From: Seriola aureovittata
Taxonomy: Eukaryota > Chordata > Actinopteri > Carangiformes > Carangidae
Direction of reading: 5' to 3'
Assembly (NCBI RefSeq): GCF_021018895.1
Contig: NC_079368.1
Span: forward strand, 12,489,001-12,553,000
Length of the DNA: 64,000 nucleotides
This document shows positions 38,755 through 53,269 of this stretch, piece by piece. Both the position numbers and the translations under genes were made by a program. The notes below the pieces were generated by a model that made no database searches, had not been told where the DNA came from, and was given only the letters and a program-made list of their open reading frames with translations. Each line of letters starts with the position of its first letter. Within the stretch, counting starts at the first letter, position 1.

Positions 38755-41700
38755 ATGTATCACAAAGAAAAGAGCATCCAGATCAAAAACAGCGCCTCGG
38801 CGCTGTACAACAACCTCGGTGTCCTGCGCATCGCCCCGCGGCGCCTCACTTACTTCACGGTGGTCCATGCTAACGTGGTCAACATGGTCAGCGCGTCCTG
38901 GGACGGCCTCAACTACTCCCACCGTCAGCTGCAGTCGAAAGAGCCCAATGTTGCTACAAGCACTTCGCTGATCATGCAGGTCAGGCCATAGTACAACTTC
39001 TAGCTATGTCACACAGTGAGAGCAGGTGGGACAGGAAGTTAGTGTGGCCCTTGAGGTACTTTCATCGATCTCTAGCAACATCAAAAAAGTTCCATTTCAT
39101 ATTCTTTCTACATGTGCGTGGAGTGGGCCGTTTTTCGTCCAGTTGACTCTGTTTTACAACAAAGATGAAGCAATAACTGTGAGGTTAAGGGCTGAGTGAC
39201 TCTTAATGTGAAAGTCTATGATTTTAAATCAGATGACAGACTGTAGGAATCGTATCCCCATGCGTACACAGGGGTACGAAAGTTAATGGACAAGTTAACC
39301 TAAATGTAAATACACTTGTCATATATTTTGAAGAATTAATTTAATTTAATTTATTTAATTTGGTGATGCTCTGCCATGCCAAGACTGAATAATACTACCA
39401 CACAAACTGTTAAGAATTTTACTACATTCTTTAATAGGTTTCTGGCAAATCTAAAGGGTACATTTTAACATTGTTTTATTTTTCTTTTGCTCTTGCACAT
39501 GAAAATAAAGAAATCCTGTGTTTTCTTTTAACAGGCTGCATTTTGTGCTCTGCCCTCTCGTGATCTGCTGGTTGTGACCTCTCAGAAAGGCATCCAGGTG
39601 AGTGGTCAGCGCCTGTCATCAAATTTGGAGGTTGTGTACAATGATGGTGCTGAAGTGGGTGTTGAATATTTCTTTTTAAATTACACACGTATAAAAAAAA
39701 ACACAAGTATTTATGTATATGTTTTTGCACCCTTTAATTTTCATGTACATCCATTGTTTTAGATGTATGAATCAGATGGCTCCATCATGGTATACTGGCA
39801 TGCTCTGGATACTCCAGAAACACCTACAGGTAAACTTACATATAAGCTGTGGATTTGCTTTATATATAGGCAGTCAAAGACTGACCTGTCTCAATTATTT
39901 GCATGAAAACTGAATGATATAATAGTAATATACTTAGTTCTTCCTGAAATATGTCAGTGCAGTTGACATATCCTCATGACACAAGCAGAATCAAAACATC
40001 ATTGCGTGGACCTGGTTATTCTAACGGAATTTATTAAATTATTACTACACAATCACAAATGGCAGTGAAGACGCTGTACACATGAGCAGTATTTTTCTGC
40101 TTTGTTAAGTTTATTCATAGATACTGGTAGATTTTTTTTTAAATCTAGTGCACTCACAGAAGTTATTTGTGTCCCAGCTCAGGCCGTGTTTGCTCGAGGG
40201 ATATCAGCTGTGTGGGAGAATTATATATGTGTGGGTAAGTGCAAAGTGAAATATATTTCTTTTAGTTACACATATTGAAAATACAGGCTATAAAGCTACA
40301 GTCTACTTGTCTCTTTCTCTCTCTCTCTAGGCGTTTCATCAGGTGCAATTTTCGTATTTGATATTCCCAGTAAAGGCAGTAATATAACCCTGTCCGAGGT
40401 CCTGGAGGAGCACAAGGAGTCTATCACTGACATGGCCTCTGAGTGCTCTGGTAGCCAGGTTTGTATGGTGTGTGTGTGCTAGTGTTGCTAGTTCAGCGAG
40501 TACATTCTCTGTGATGTGTCTATCTGAACTTTTGTCGATACAGGATAATTCTACCTTTTCCATGAATGGAAAATTACCGAAATAAATTACCACTTCACAT
40601 AATACAACCTTTTTTTTTTTTCTTTACATAATCCCTTCACTATGTCTCTGTCTTCCTCTCCTCAGGAGTGCATAGCTGATCTGGTCAGTGCAGATGATGG
40701 GGGCAACCTTTGTGTCTGGAAGTCAGGGGAGGAATTTCAGCTGCTTAACAAGATCCCTGGCTTTGAGTAAGAAGTTGATTGTGTTAGAGTAATTTTTGGT
40801 AAGCAATGTAAAATTGAGCTAAAATAAGGGGTGCAATGGCAGCCAACTGAAAATTACTTATATGAAACTCTGTTATCTAACCTTAATCACCTTTTCCACT
40901 CGCACTTTCCTCTCATCTCCCTGTCAAACATTGTTGTACTTACCTACTCTAATTTATGTTCCATTACACTGTCCGTTGTACCTTCCTCAGTTCCCCTCCT
41001 TCCTCTAATCTAATGTACATTATCTTTTCCCTCTATTCCCCTATGACAATGACCCTCCATCTTCCTCACTGCTTTCAGTATGAGCTGCTCATCTGTTAAG
41101 TTGTGGAAAGGTACAGTGGTGGCAGGCTATGGCACAGGCCAGATCCGTCTCTATGAGGCAGTGACGGGAATTCTGCATGCTGAGGTCAACGCCCATGCTC
41201 GCTGGATATACTCATTAGACATTGCACCTTTTTCCGGACTGGTGAGTTGTATAAACTAAATGGATAAGAAAGAAATTACAGTTTATTGTGTTGGCAAAAA
41301 AAAAAGAGATTCATAGTTTTTGAAATGAAATATGATAATTAGTTAAATTGTTAAATTCATTTAGCTCTAACATATGTCCAGATGGTTCTTGGTGATTTTT
41401 TTGGGGGGGTATATATCATACCGCTGCAGTTTTAAAACTGATCATCTGTTTGTGTTTTTAAGCTTCTGTCTGCTGCCGAGGATTCTCTAGTCAGGGTGTG
41501 GCATCTGACTTTGACCCCAGAGACAAACAGTGTGGAGGTAACTTTTATTAAAATAAGAAATAAAAAAAGTATAGTTTGTTCTTTTAATAAGTCCAGCATG
41601 AAGGCACGATTTATGACCATTCCTCCAGGTTTACCTTATATTTGATTATTTTTCTCTTACTCTCAATGAGACCCTGCCTTTGTGTTTTCCCCATTTCCTC

Positions 41701-41836
41701 TTAGGTCGCCCATTTGCACAATGAGTGTGTGACAGACACACAAATCTGTGGCGCCAAGTTCTGTGATGGTGATGGCTATGCCTTTGCAGTGACAGGCTAT
41801 GACCTGAGTGAGATTATCCGCTACACACAGTCGTAG
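38755..41836 (+). CDS. wdr54: WD repeat-containing protein 54, 9 coding exons, 336 aa
   Basis: WD40 beta-propeller scaffold protein. Coding exons: 38755-38979, 39535-39597, 39763-39829, 40178-40234, 40331-40458, 40666-40766, 41079-41241, 41463-41537, 41705-41836. All have consensus splice sites and consistent phases; 336 aa is close to the human length. The protein starts MYHKEKSIQIKNSASAL, matching the family start. WD-type blades are visible around GIQMYESDGSIMVYWHAL, ADDGGNLCVW, GYGTGQIRLYEA and SAAEDSLVRVWHL, ending with AVTGYDLSEI. The start at 38755 is preferred because the aligned family start falls there. It is head-to-head with c2orf81, as expected from the C2orf81-WDR54 neighbourhood in human 2p13. 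Confidence 0.95.
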
Positions 41837-42070
41837 GACCTCGCCTTCATTGGGGCTAAGTGCATGAATGTGAACTTGCGTTGGGATTCAGCAATGCCGA
41901 GGACATTTAACAAATCGTTTGGATTGTTTCTCTGCATTTCTTTCCTGACATCTGCAAAGGTTGGAATGACATTAGAAAATAACAAAATAATGCAAAAGTA
42001 AAGTGTTAAAGTTTATATAAATATTTTAAGTACTAATGTTAACATGTATTTGAATGTAGCTTTAAAAAGT

Positions 42071-42076
42071 AATAAA
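42071..42076 (+). terminator. wdr54: poly(A) signal of wdr54
   Basis: AATAAA lies 235 bases after the wdr54 stop codon, the first canonical hexamer downstream. Confidence 0.65.
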
Positions 42077-45000
42077 ATATTCTGTAATTCTTTCTGACAT
42101 GATTACTGTGTCAAACATTGTACCAGTAAACACTTTATAAAGAAAGCTGTTTTAATTTTGCACTTCATAAATAGACCAGTAGATGGGGCTGTGGGTTAAT
42201 TATTTTTGAACAGGACTGTGACAGTGTAGTGCAAGTAGACTTCACTAGAGGGCAGGGTGGAGTTGTCTAACAGGATATTGACTGATGACAGAGTATCACA
42301 GAAACTCCACATTGTGATTGGATACTGTGTGCAGGCCACAGGATGCAGGTGCATGCACTCATGTCAGCCAGTAAACATGAGCACATCACAGAGGGAGGTC
42401 TGAGACATTTTCTTTTCATTGTATTGGCTAATTTCAGATGGCTTCCTATGCATATCTATTCTTATGCTTCCTGCCATGTCCACAGCCTAACGTGACAGAC
42501 ATTTATGTAAAATTAGATATTAACTTTTATGTATTTCTTTTTTTATCTTAATTTTCTTTTACAGTCCAAGACATCTACATTTGAGGGAAGTGTGTTTTTC
42601 CCCAACTGTGTTTTTGATGTTTACAATGTATTTGTTATCCTTGCTTTCTGGTTACGCCTTATTTCTTTTTAATAGTTAATAGGCATTTAAATTTGATAAA
42701 TACCATGCTTTATTGTAGTAACAGTAGAAACAGAGGGTCTCACTATTTCCTTGAAAATGAACCAGAAAGGCCTTTGCTGAAAACAAATACAATCTAATTA
42801 CTACAATTAACCAATTTTTCAGCTTTATTGGGCAAAACCAACGCAAGACAAAACATCACAAAGTACAATAGAGGTTCTGTTTTCAAGGATCTGTTGACAC
42901 AAGCTGAAAATGCCTGTACTGAAAACAAATTTTGGCAACTCAGCCGTATGAAAAAAAAAAAAAATCCGGTCTTTGAAGGTCACAAGTTTTTTTTAAAGTT
43001 CACATCAGGCAGCCAGGTATCATTGTAATCCCACCCACCTTATCGTGACAAGATAAGAAGAATCAGGTCAACTGGGAATTGTGTTTGTCAGTCTAGGGCT
43101 AAGCGTGTGTTAAATCCCCAAGTTCTATCCCTTTCTGGTTTGCAGTCAACACTGGTCTCATAACATCAACTGACAAGACTGTTTTGAACCCACACACATG
43201 GCAGGTTATGCAACTTAAATTCAGTATCAACTGACAGTCATGTTAATGCTAATGGCCAGGTCAAAAGTAAAGCACAAACTTGCGCTACCTTGACATGAAC
43301 ACACACAGTCTTTATGAAATCAATAATTTTTTCACTGTCATGTTGTGTCATGCCTCCCATGCCTGGGGTGGAGTGGCTCTACACTGGCTGGAGAGGGACA
43401 GTGGAGGACTAAGCTATCAATATGAGGTCCCAAATGACACGGACACTGAGATTACATAACTATCTGGAACAGTACGGCAGGAAGGAAAGGTCAGTCAAAG
43501 TGATACATGAAACAAGCAAAGCTGTGTAAAAGATCTTGTTAAAGGAAGGACTGAGGGTAGAGATGGGGATTATGACATCACTTTTCTCAGAAAAACACAT
43601 GGAGACAAACAACAGCAGTAATTTATTCCTTGTTAACTCAGTCAATAGTGCTGTGCAACACTCTAGTCCCATACACAGCCCCGGGGCCACTCATGCTGTG
43701 TACTGCTGCAATACTTGTCAATAGTCGGCTCTTAGGTGTTACACACAGCTGAGCACACAATGTTGGAGAGATCAGACCCCAACATGAACTGTTCTCAGAT
43801 ATGGATGTGAATATATGTGGACTGTGTACGCATGTGTGTCAAATAATAATGGTATTAGAGCAACATTTTCCTACTCATATTCCCCAGTAGACACTTTGAA
43901 ATCTTTTATTAATGAAAGTGACAAGACAAAAATAGAGTCTGCAAGACCTTCAGTAAAAGGCCCCCAGTAGTCCGATGTGTCACTTTAATAAAATCACACC
44001 GAAAAGCTTTGACCATAATATGAATAAGACTTATCCCTCGAGAAAGGCTGTCATGCTGATGATTAAGGCAAATTATTAAGGGATGTGTCAAAGTCTCACA
44101 TTCTTATTGATATAAGTGAATAACTAACAAAACAAGTTTGATAAGTGCACAACCCAAACTATACATGCCTGGTGTGTCATGATACAAGTTCATCCATCAG
44201 AGCCTGTTATATGCAAACCTTACGTGTTTGCAGGTGTGGTGTGTATCTGTATCTGTATGTGATTCTGTGAGCACCACAGCAGGAATATCTTTTAGGTTGT
44301 TTGTGTGTTTCTTCATTATTGTGGTAGACCGAGGGCAATTTATCCCAAGGCCATTCAGCCCTGTGGCAGCCGCCTAGGCCTGTGTCGCTAAGCCTGCTGG
44401 GATTGAGCCTCACCAGGGGGGATGAAGAGCCTAAAGCCCCTCCAGCTTGCTGCCACAGACAGACCAGCTCTCTGACGAAGCAACTGGGAAACCAGCTCCC
44501 GCAGATATGTTGTATAAATAGATCTTCCATATTAAACACACTGAAATGAGAAGGAGAGGGTTACTACAAACTGACAGACCTAACAAACTGCCCCTGCTGA
44601 CAGATGTGCCGATCGACAAATAATGCATTAAGGCAGACAAACACAGAGGTCAAAAAAACATTTGCAAGCGATCAGCAAATAGCATTTGTATTTTCTGTAT
44701 GCATAGTATTTTTATATGCATGCATGCAGGTGTGGGCATTGATTTTGAGGGCCGATCAGCTAACAAGCTCTGTAAACTGAGGGGAACTGCAGATTGAGGT
44801 GATAATTCTCTGTAAATTCATCACTTCAAGCCACCTCTTTCACATTGTATAATTGTTTTCACACCGTCACTTGCTATTTCTGGACTGTTTTTAATAAGGG
44901 CAAAGGGTCTTTTATCGCTGCTTTGTGTCGAAAAAGATTTTGTTTTGGTATTGAGTGATGAAAAACAGCATCTGTCATTTTTTTTATCATGCTGATTATG

Positions 45001-45918
45001 ATAATTGGAATGTGGTGTGACTGATGTGGTCTCATGACTTTGGACAGCTCATCTAGTCTGCAAACAGTGGGCCAAAAATGACAAAAATTAATGGATTGTG
45101 GTGTGGTAAGGTGGAACTGTTCTATTGCTACAAACTAGATTATAGTTAAGCCAAGCCAAGTGACCCACCTATGCAACCACAGCGTCTGTAGATCATTAGA
45201 CTTTACCATGGAAAAGTCACACCCACACATGCCGTGCAAGGACAATCCACCCTTCTTGTCTGTGTGGGCCTCTGATTTGGGGGAAATGTCTCAACATACA
45301 GTAAAGGCTGACTCACACTATTCTCCACAAACCATGGCTCATGAGAAGAGAAGTAGAGGCTCCGTGGATGAAAGAAATAAAAGGATAGCTACTACAATGT
45401 CGACGGACTCAGTTGAAGTAATTCAGAATGACAAGGCTGTTGTTCACTCAGTCACATTCTGAGTAACTGAATCCCAGTTATATTAGACATGTCGGGTTAC
45501 ATATTGTACAAATTGAGGCCTATAACACACTTTAAATGAATGTGATCCTGCACCTCAGTAGTGGTCCTACCTTGCCATTACTTACAAGCTTGCCTGATTG
45601 ACCTTACATAGTACCCCATCAGGGTCGTACAATGCAACACTCTAAATGGGAAAGTGCTTTGTGAGCCAGGAGTGGAAGCATAGCACTGTTGTACTGGATG
45701 CCAGTGATGGCATATTTCACTCCCAGGCAGATATTGGAGGTGGGATGCGTTGCTGCTGTCAAAAAACTCCAGGATTGATTGTTTTATCTGATATTTTTTG
45801 CCATTTAAGTAGTTAAAAAATGGGCAGTGAATACAGGGCTAAGAGGACACTGACCATTTCGGAGTAATGCATTATACAACAGCAATTAGTAGGTCTGACC
45901 TGACCTCTCAACTCTACA

Positions 45919-45949
<31 letters not shown>

Positions 45950-46542
45950 GACTAGCATACATATCCACAGTAACGTCATTTAGAAGGCATGGGTAGGCAA
46001 TGGGACTTAAGTGCATTAGATTCGAGTAAAATAAACATGATCAGACCCTGCCATCTGCACTGGGATGGCTTGGTTGCCTAGCACTGGGTACTGTTTGGAT
46101 TGTCTGACGATGTGCTGACGTTGGAGTGTGTGTTAGTGTGTTTGTGTGTGTGTGTGTGTGTATGTATTTTTATGCCTATGTGTGTATGTGGCAATATGGG
46201 CAGATGGCACCATTCAAATGATGATGGTTTCATTTTCCAGACAGTCTTTCAAATAAAGTCAGTCTCGTCTCATATTTGAATCAGTGTGTCTGTATGTGAT
46301 TGTTTGTCTGCAGATATTTAGTATTATATGATTTGTGATAATGACTAAAATGTTCCCTGATTACTTGTTTCTATATCTCACACTCTTCTATTTAGCATCG
46401 AAAAATAATGACTTTAATTGTGACAAAAAACTAGATGGAATATTCAACTAAGGAAAATGGAATATAATAGATTACTTTCAAAGATGGTCAATTATAGACA
46501 TCTGCATCATGAACCGGATCAAAATTTGGTTACTTTTAATTC

Positions 46543-46564
46543 ACCCCCCCCCCCCCCCCCCCCC
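46543..46564. repeat. poly(C) run
   Basis: About 22 consecutive C residues in AT-rich DNA; prone to length errors in assembly. Confidence 0.9.
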
Positions 46565-47224
46565 TTTCTCACACATACACACCGAGTGAGAGAGTTATTG
46601 AGTCTCAAAATAGAGTCACAGCAATAATAACAGCAATATCCTGGCAACCCTTATCATTGTGCTCTGGCAGTGAGACTGCTAATAGGGTTAATATGAAAGA
46701 GATGAATGGGCGTCTTCAGGGCACAACCTGAATTCAACATACATAAACATTTCCATCACACCCTGGTTAATGTGTGTTCTTAGTGTCTCTGCATATGTAC
46801 ATAGGTGTGTGTGTGTTTGTTTGTGCAATGTGTCAGAAAGAGATTGAGAGAGAGAAACACAGGCTTTATAAGTGGAGCAACTTGGCATTCACCTCAGTGT
46901 GCACTCACCATTCCTAATTGGCAGTTATGGAGAAAGCCCAGACAAAAGAACACTGCAGAGATGTCATACAGAGGTTATATAGGGCACCACTGGAAAACAG
47001 ATGTGAAACAAATTGCCATTAAATCGTCTCAGTGTCAAGAGGCACCAGGTTAAGCAGTCAAGAAACAAAAGAGTGCACTCAAAATTTCAGTCTATGAACA
47101 CACAGAACAAGGATGGGGCATTTTAGTGAAACTAATATTATCTGCTTAAAATCTCAAATTGATTAATCAGGGATAATGAAAGTTTTTTTCATTGTGTCAG
47201 GGAAGTGCTATTTAGGGAAGTGCA

Positions 47225-47640
47225 AACTTTTCATTCACCATTACCTCTGCCAGGGAGGTTGTGTTTTCACCTGTGTCTGATTGTTGGTTTGTTTTTTTGT
47301 CTGTCTGCAGGATTACACAAAAAGTACTGAACCGTCTTTCACCAAACGACATGGGGGTGATGAGGCATGGACCAGAGAGGAACCCATAAAATTTTGGTGC
47401 CAATCCAGTAAAAAGGTTAAGTTCCTTAACATTGTGAGATGGAAAATTTTTTGACATTTTCGTCATTTTCAGGTAATAATGTATTGATGTTGATGTACAT
47501 TAATCAGACATGTTAATGGTGTTTGGATCTATGACTTTGCACAATTTGGTGTGGATCCAGATAGCAATCTGGATCTCACAGACGTGCAGGATTGTTTAGC
47601 CTTGGTGCCGGTATGCACTCTGCTGACTGCCATTCTAGTT
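47225..47640 (+). mobile_element. old non-autonomous interspersed repeat, about 415 bp
   Basis: Begins with TTACCTCTGCCAGGGAGGTT, continues with TGTTTTCACCTGTGTCTG and GGATTACACAAAAAGTACTG, and ends with GCCTTGGTGCCGGTATGCAC followed by CATTCTAGTT. I recognise this layout from a repeat found in many fish genomes. The copy is heavily mutated and has no coding capacity. Its class is not certain. Confidence 0.5.
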
Positions 47641-50600
47641 TTAGTTTTGACATCCAGGATTTAAAACTTTTAACTGAAGTTATGTTGTGCTGTGCCTACA
47701 CATATTGGTTTATTTCTTTTTCATCAGTTACTTTTGTTTAGTTATATTTATTGTATATTCAATCCGAGAGTAAACATAGCAGACATTATGTAAGATATCT
47801 TACACTTAGTTTTCAAAAGCGAGTTGATATGTTGCCCCACTGACCCTTTTTACCCAGCACATTCCCCAGCTGTTCTGTCACTCAACATTAATGCAAATGC
47901 ACCACAAATACACACAATTTAAATGTGTGCCCTCGTGTACGCACCCACAACCCAATGTAGATGATGACCCATAGAGGTAGTGTTTGAGTGGTTTAACCTT
48001 TAACTGACTGGCTCTGTCTTAATCATTGTCAGTGAATGTTTTTTCTTACTGAACTCATTGGACATGAACTTAACCTTTCCATGACTAAGATATAAATGAC
48101 TCCTCTGAAAAGTGTGCGTCCTGGTATCGTGTATCAGAACTCACACATGGTGTAAGAAAGAGCGATGCCAAAAAAGAAACAAAGTTTGTTTTGCCTCTGG
48201 TTCAGACTGTTACATTGCACTTTTGTGCTATGCTTAATTTGCATATTGCAGTAAATAACCATATGTTTCAATAGATGATTTCAGCTCTTCTGATAATAAC
48301 AATGCTTGTAATGCCAAATCACTCAGAGAGGTTAGGTAGAACATGTCAGAAGTTATAGAATATACTTATGATGTCAATGCTTTGGAAGGATAGGACAAGA
48401 TAGAGGTGGGAAATCACTGTTTTCAGATTAAAAAGCCAAACACTGAAAGCCGGGGCCTGTGTCTTAGCCTGCACACTCTCCAGAGATTTAAAACTTAAAA
48501 ACCACACAAAGCCGGGCAGTGGATGCAGCTGATGAGTAACTCCTGACTTTTAGTTTAGTTTTGTTAACTTAGCCTAACTGTCCCCTCCACCCATCTGGCC
48601 TCCTGACTGTTCGCCAGGACACAGTAAATTATGTGTGATTAAACAGAAAGGTGGTAAATAGAGCAGAAATACAAACACTGCAACCTGCTCATTTGTCCTG
48701 TGAAAGCTGTCGGACCTTCGTGAAAAACAAAGTAAGCCACACACCCCTCCATTATGGCCAGTCACTCCTACACTGCATGCCTGTGTGGATGGAGTGAGAA
48801 GAAAAGAGAGAGAAGTTTGGCTATGAGGGAAAGCCAGAGGAAAAGAGAGACGTGACAGGCCCCATGTACTTGGAAGACCTTAAGAAGCTCCTGCTTTGGC
48901 CATTGAGTCACTGGTGAGGAAACCATGACAGAAACACATGCATTTACACTAAATCCAAAGCAGACTTGAAGGCCTGTTCCTTGTGTAAATGCACATACAC
49001 ATGCGTTCCTGTATTTTTTATTAGAGCAATGAGAACAACAATGACAATGACTTTACCAGCTGATGAATATGAAGCCCTGTGGATAGTATCTCAAACCTCT
49101 AGTTCCCCGCTGAGCGTCATATAATTCACGTAAACAAGAGACAAAAAGAAAGAAAGGAAGAAAGAGCAGGTGAGTGACAGGGAAAGAAAGACAGGAAGAA
49201 ATAGAGAGAGAAGGAGTTTGTATGGAAAACACAACCAATGGATGTAAGGGCAGAGGTATCTGTGCTCGTCCCTGTTTCCATGGCGACCCGAATGTGCAGT
49301 CGGTGCAGTGACGCCAGTTGGGAGCATTGCGCTGCGGCCGTGCTGACATGAGCCACACGTGCCAATGCCCAGCTGACAGCACTGAGCATACGCCAGTGTC
49401 TATTCATAGCACTTAAGTGACGCCCAGGAGGGACACAGGAAGCCCGGAGTGTGGACCAAGGAGGCCAGGCACCCAAAACTGGGCGGGTGCTGGCCCAGGA
49501 CTGGATGGCACCCCTTGATGGAGGTGGATGGATGCATGGAGGGACTAAGGGATTAACTCATGGTAGGCGTTATGTCATCCTCTCTCTGATCTCTGTCCAC
49601 ACTGACACCTGGCCCCTCAGTCATCACCAAGAATTACACAAATCCCTGCGTTTTTTGAGGTCGTCAAACATATGCACATACACAAGTGTGTATATGTGCA
49701 TGGACAACATGACCACAAACAGGAAAAGTAATCTACGCTAACCTAATGGGGTCATGATGGGGTCAAATAGCAAATTTGAAGCACAAATTCAGCTTTATTT
49801 GGCTTCAACGGACAGGCCAGATGCAAAACGGTTGCACATGAAGACATGCCACAATTCATGCCACATAAGAACATGGTAAAGAAACAAACTCAATCCTAAA
49901 TGCATTGTACTAATCTAGGCGGTACATAAACTGGTGAGGAGGGTATCGTAGAGTTTTGGGGGAGGGTTTTTTTCTGCCTATTTCTGGAGTATCAGATTAG
50001 AGACCTATGTTTAAATAATATTTTGGGTCAGACACTGTGGCTTAAACCAGTTGGAAAAAATTCATAAAATATTTGTTTACAAGTCAATTACTCTGCCACA
50101 AAGTCACGCTGCAAAGATCTTTCTGCATGTGCAGGGCTGCTTATGATGCCAATTCACCTTCACACCACACTGCCCAGAATGTGGTACAGTTGGCAAGAGG
50201 GATGGAAACACCAAGTCAGTGACCCCTTTGTGAGCAATTGTTCAAGCTCAATTGGTACTTCTGTAACACTGCTTTGTCTGAGAGATCAGGCAGAAGAATG
50301 GCAGAGGCTCTGAGGCAAAAAGAGGCCCATTGTGGTCAGTCTGCGTCCAAAGTTAGATTTCATTGTGGTCGCTCGTTGGCCGGTGTCAAAGGCCATTGTG
50401 GCTCCTGAAATGCCACATCGGAGATACAGAGTTGCTGAGTGAAATCGATCTGAGCGGGGACAAAGATCACCTTTTTCTTTGTGTGTGTAGTGAGTTGTGT
50501 ATTGTTTGTTTGTGTGTGTGTGTGTCTGTCTGTCTGTCTGTCTGTGTTCAGCGTGAAATGCATAGGCCAACTGTGTTTGTTTGTGGAAATTTAGCTGATG

Positions 50601-50652
50601 CAGGCCTCTCACACCCCTGGGATCAGCAGTTTGCCCCCTCAGGAGAAAGACT

Positions 50653-50679
50653 GACAGAGAGAGAGAGAGAGAGAGAGAG
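50653..50679. repeat. (GA)n microsatellite
   Basis: About 13 GA units in intergenic DNA. Confidence 0.9.
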
Positions 50680-51055
50680 GGGCAAACCATGTGGACGCCC
50701 CCATTATGCCCCTATTGTGCCCATATGGCTGCATCAATAGTGCTATAGCAGAGGCCACTGGCAACAGAAAAGTGCTGTACAAGACACTTTGATATAAAGG
50801 TTCAGCACGCCTGTGTATGTCAGTGAAGAAGAGAGGGAACAACGAGGTCAACAAAAACAGACAGGTGAACAGACTAAACACACAGACAGCCACATGACCT
50901 TCATTGTAACACGCTGTATGTCAGCAGAAGTGAGGACAAACTGTATGTAGAATAGAAATGAGGCATATTTTTTCTTTTAGCATTCTCAGTAGTAGTTCAT
51001 CCCAACGGTATCCATGTCATGGCTACAGCATGATGTTCCATCACCCATCTGTCCT

Positions 51056-51088
<33 letters not shown>

Positions 51089-53269
51089 ATCTTTGTGTAT
51101 GAGTCCCATGCCTACTGGCCAGAGCTTGAGGATGGTTGCCTAGGACTTGTATGCATGCTGAGATAGGAGCAAGCCTGGGCAGGTTGCTTGGTTCCTTTCA
51201 CAGGACAATGGCTGTTTCAGATGCTTGGCTGAGCAGGAGCCTCAGAGAATCTGTGAGAGACAGAGGGCCTCTCATGGCCCCACAGTTGCCTGACATTTAT
51301 GCTTTTGCCAAGTTCAAAAATGCGTTGACAGAGAACGCATTTTTCTTTTTCTTTTTTTTCTTTTTTTTTTTTAGATATGCTGATGAAGGCTGGTGCTGAA
51401 ATGCTTCACTGGCAGCTCTGATAAACTAGTCAACACTGAAGGCTAAATTAGAGTGCGATTTTTTTTGTTCTTGTTGTGTCTTTTTGTACATTATCATCCT
51501 GCCCCTACTTGTTTCTAAGTGGTGATGTAATACTTTGTAATTTCATTTGATCTCCATAACTGAGTTTGTAAGAGTCGGGAGTCTGGAAGACACCCACAAC
51601 TTCTAAGCTTCATCACACGAGCAGCCTGGCTGTCAACAGAAGGTAATAACTCAGGAAGTACCTCCATACAGAGGGACCCAAGGGAATCCATACAGAAGGA
51701 TGGTGTATTGTTGGTATGTTCCCAAATGATGAATCATGACACCAAGTTTAGTGCAAGTACAGAAGCTGGACTGTTGGTAGGTTGTTGGTTCAGATATATG
51801 GACTGACTGGCAAAATCCGCTGGAGAGAGACGTATTAGTACAGCTCTATGTGGTCCCAGTACTGCTGTCATGATACCAGTGAGTAATTTGCTCCAGAGGA
51901 GATGCTGTGGTTTTACTGGGCATCCCCTGGGTATCAGTGCCCAACTAAGAATCTATTCAAAACAATTAATGTTTTTAAAATGTTAATATATTAACATGGA
52001 TGAGACTGGACGCAAGCAGAGCAATCTACATAGCTGTCTAAACATCACAAACAGGACACACACGCCAGATGATTGATTAATAGTTTCTTCCTAGAACAGT
52101 TAAGTATCGGTGCAAACAATGGCTGTAGGCAGCATCCTCCCTGTGGGTGGGGACCTAATCAACTACACAATAGTTTATTATTAGACATGAACACCCATCC
52201 ACACAATTTCAGAATGAACTCGGTGAGTAGCTCGAAGGATAAACACAAAGGTGTAAACACGCTGTCAATTAAATGCACACTGTACATTGTGCAATGTCAG
52301 GCAACTTTCCACAGACAGGCTGAGCAAGGAAGACCTGATTGGTAAGCACCAGACCTCCTGAAGTGCTCTTGAGCAAGACTGGACATTATATTACCTATGT
52401 AAATATGTGTATTGTTACTACAGTGTATGAAGTGACACATTGTACTGTGGATAAAGCAGATGGAGTAATCTGACACTTATCAGCTGAGTTTACATTAAGT
52501 CATGTTTCAGTCCAAAAAAACAGCAGAATATAGTTGAAAATGACTGTCAGAGTTTCCTATAGCTTACAGGCATGTCTTCAAATTTCTTCAAACTGTTTGT
52601 CCAGCCATCAGTCCCAAACCCAAAGACATTTAGTCTCACATCATGCAAGACTAAGAAGAACAAAAGAAAAAGAAAAAAAAATCAGATATGAGGAAGCTGG
52701 AGCACTAAAATATGGCATTTTTGCATAAACAATTAAGGATAATAATAAGGATTAACATGCTATCAAAATATATGAATAGTTTCAGCTCTAATAAACTTAC
52801 ACAGGTTGATGCACCATATGATGAAGTTTCCTTTGTTGACTTTGGTACTTTACATTAGGCTACTGCATATAGCCCATAAGCCATAGGTTATACTGTAGGA
52901 CACTTACTGCCACATTTTTGAACAATAACACATGCATGCATTACATTACAGTGACCATATCATGCAGTTGTAAAAAAAAAAAAAAAGACTATAAATTCCC
53001 TATTTGGAATATAACACCCAGAAACATAAGACACAATGAATGTCACAGGCAATCTCTCAGTCCCTACAGGAATAGAACGGATGTTTTACTACGTCCTCCT
53101 CACCGTGCGCACTGTCCGGTCTGGAGACTGGCACTCTCTACTTTATGAATGGATGGGTGTGGCACTGGTGACTAGCAATGAGGCTGTCGTCACTACGCTC
53201 GTTGATAGGCGCTGGCGTGCTCTCGGTGAAGGCTGGACTGGAGTGAGTGAAACATAACTGGGCTCTGCC

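Larger units (their letters stand above)
42096..53265. other. about 11 kb of intergenic DNA
   Basis: No supported coding exon. It contains AC/GT microsatellites (45918-45950, 51056-51088), a C run (46543-46564), a GA run (50653-50679) and an old dispersed repeat (47225-47640). The 49250-49450 stretch is less repetitive and more GC-rich than its surroundings and includes GTTTCCATGGCGACC, an X-box-like word. It could be regulatory, but nothing more can be shown. Confidence 0.5.

Noticed and set aside
49053..49476. Overlapping minus-strand frames of 78-116 codons
   Set aside because: Frames overlap each other without any sign of selection for one; better explained as a non-coding GC-richer island.
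42100..53200. Rhotekin exons expected next to wdr54 from mammalian gene order
   Set aside because: No exon with rhotekin-like sequence or proper splice sites was found in this interval.
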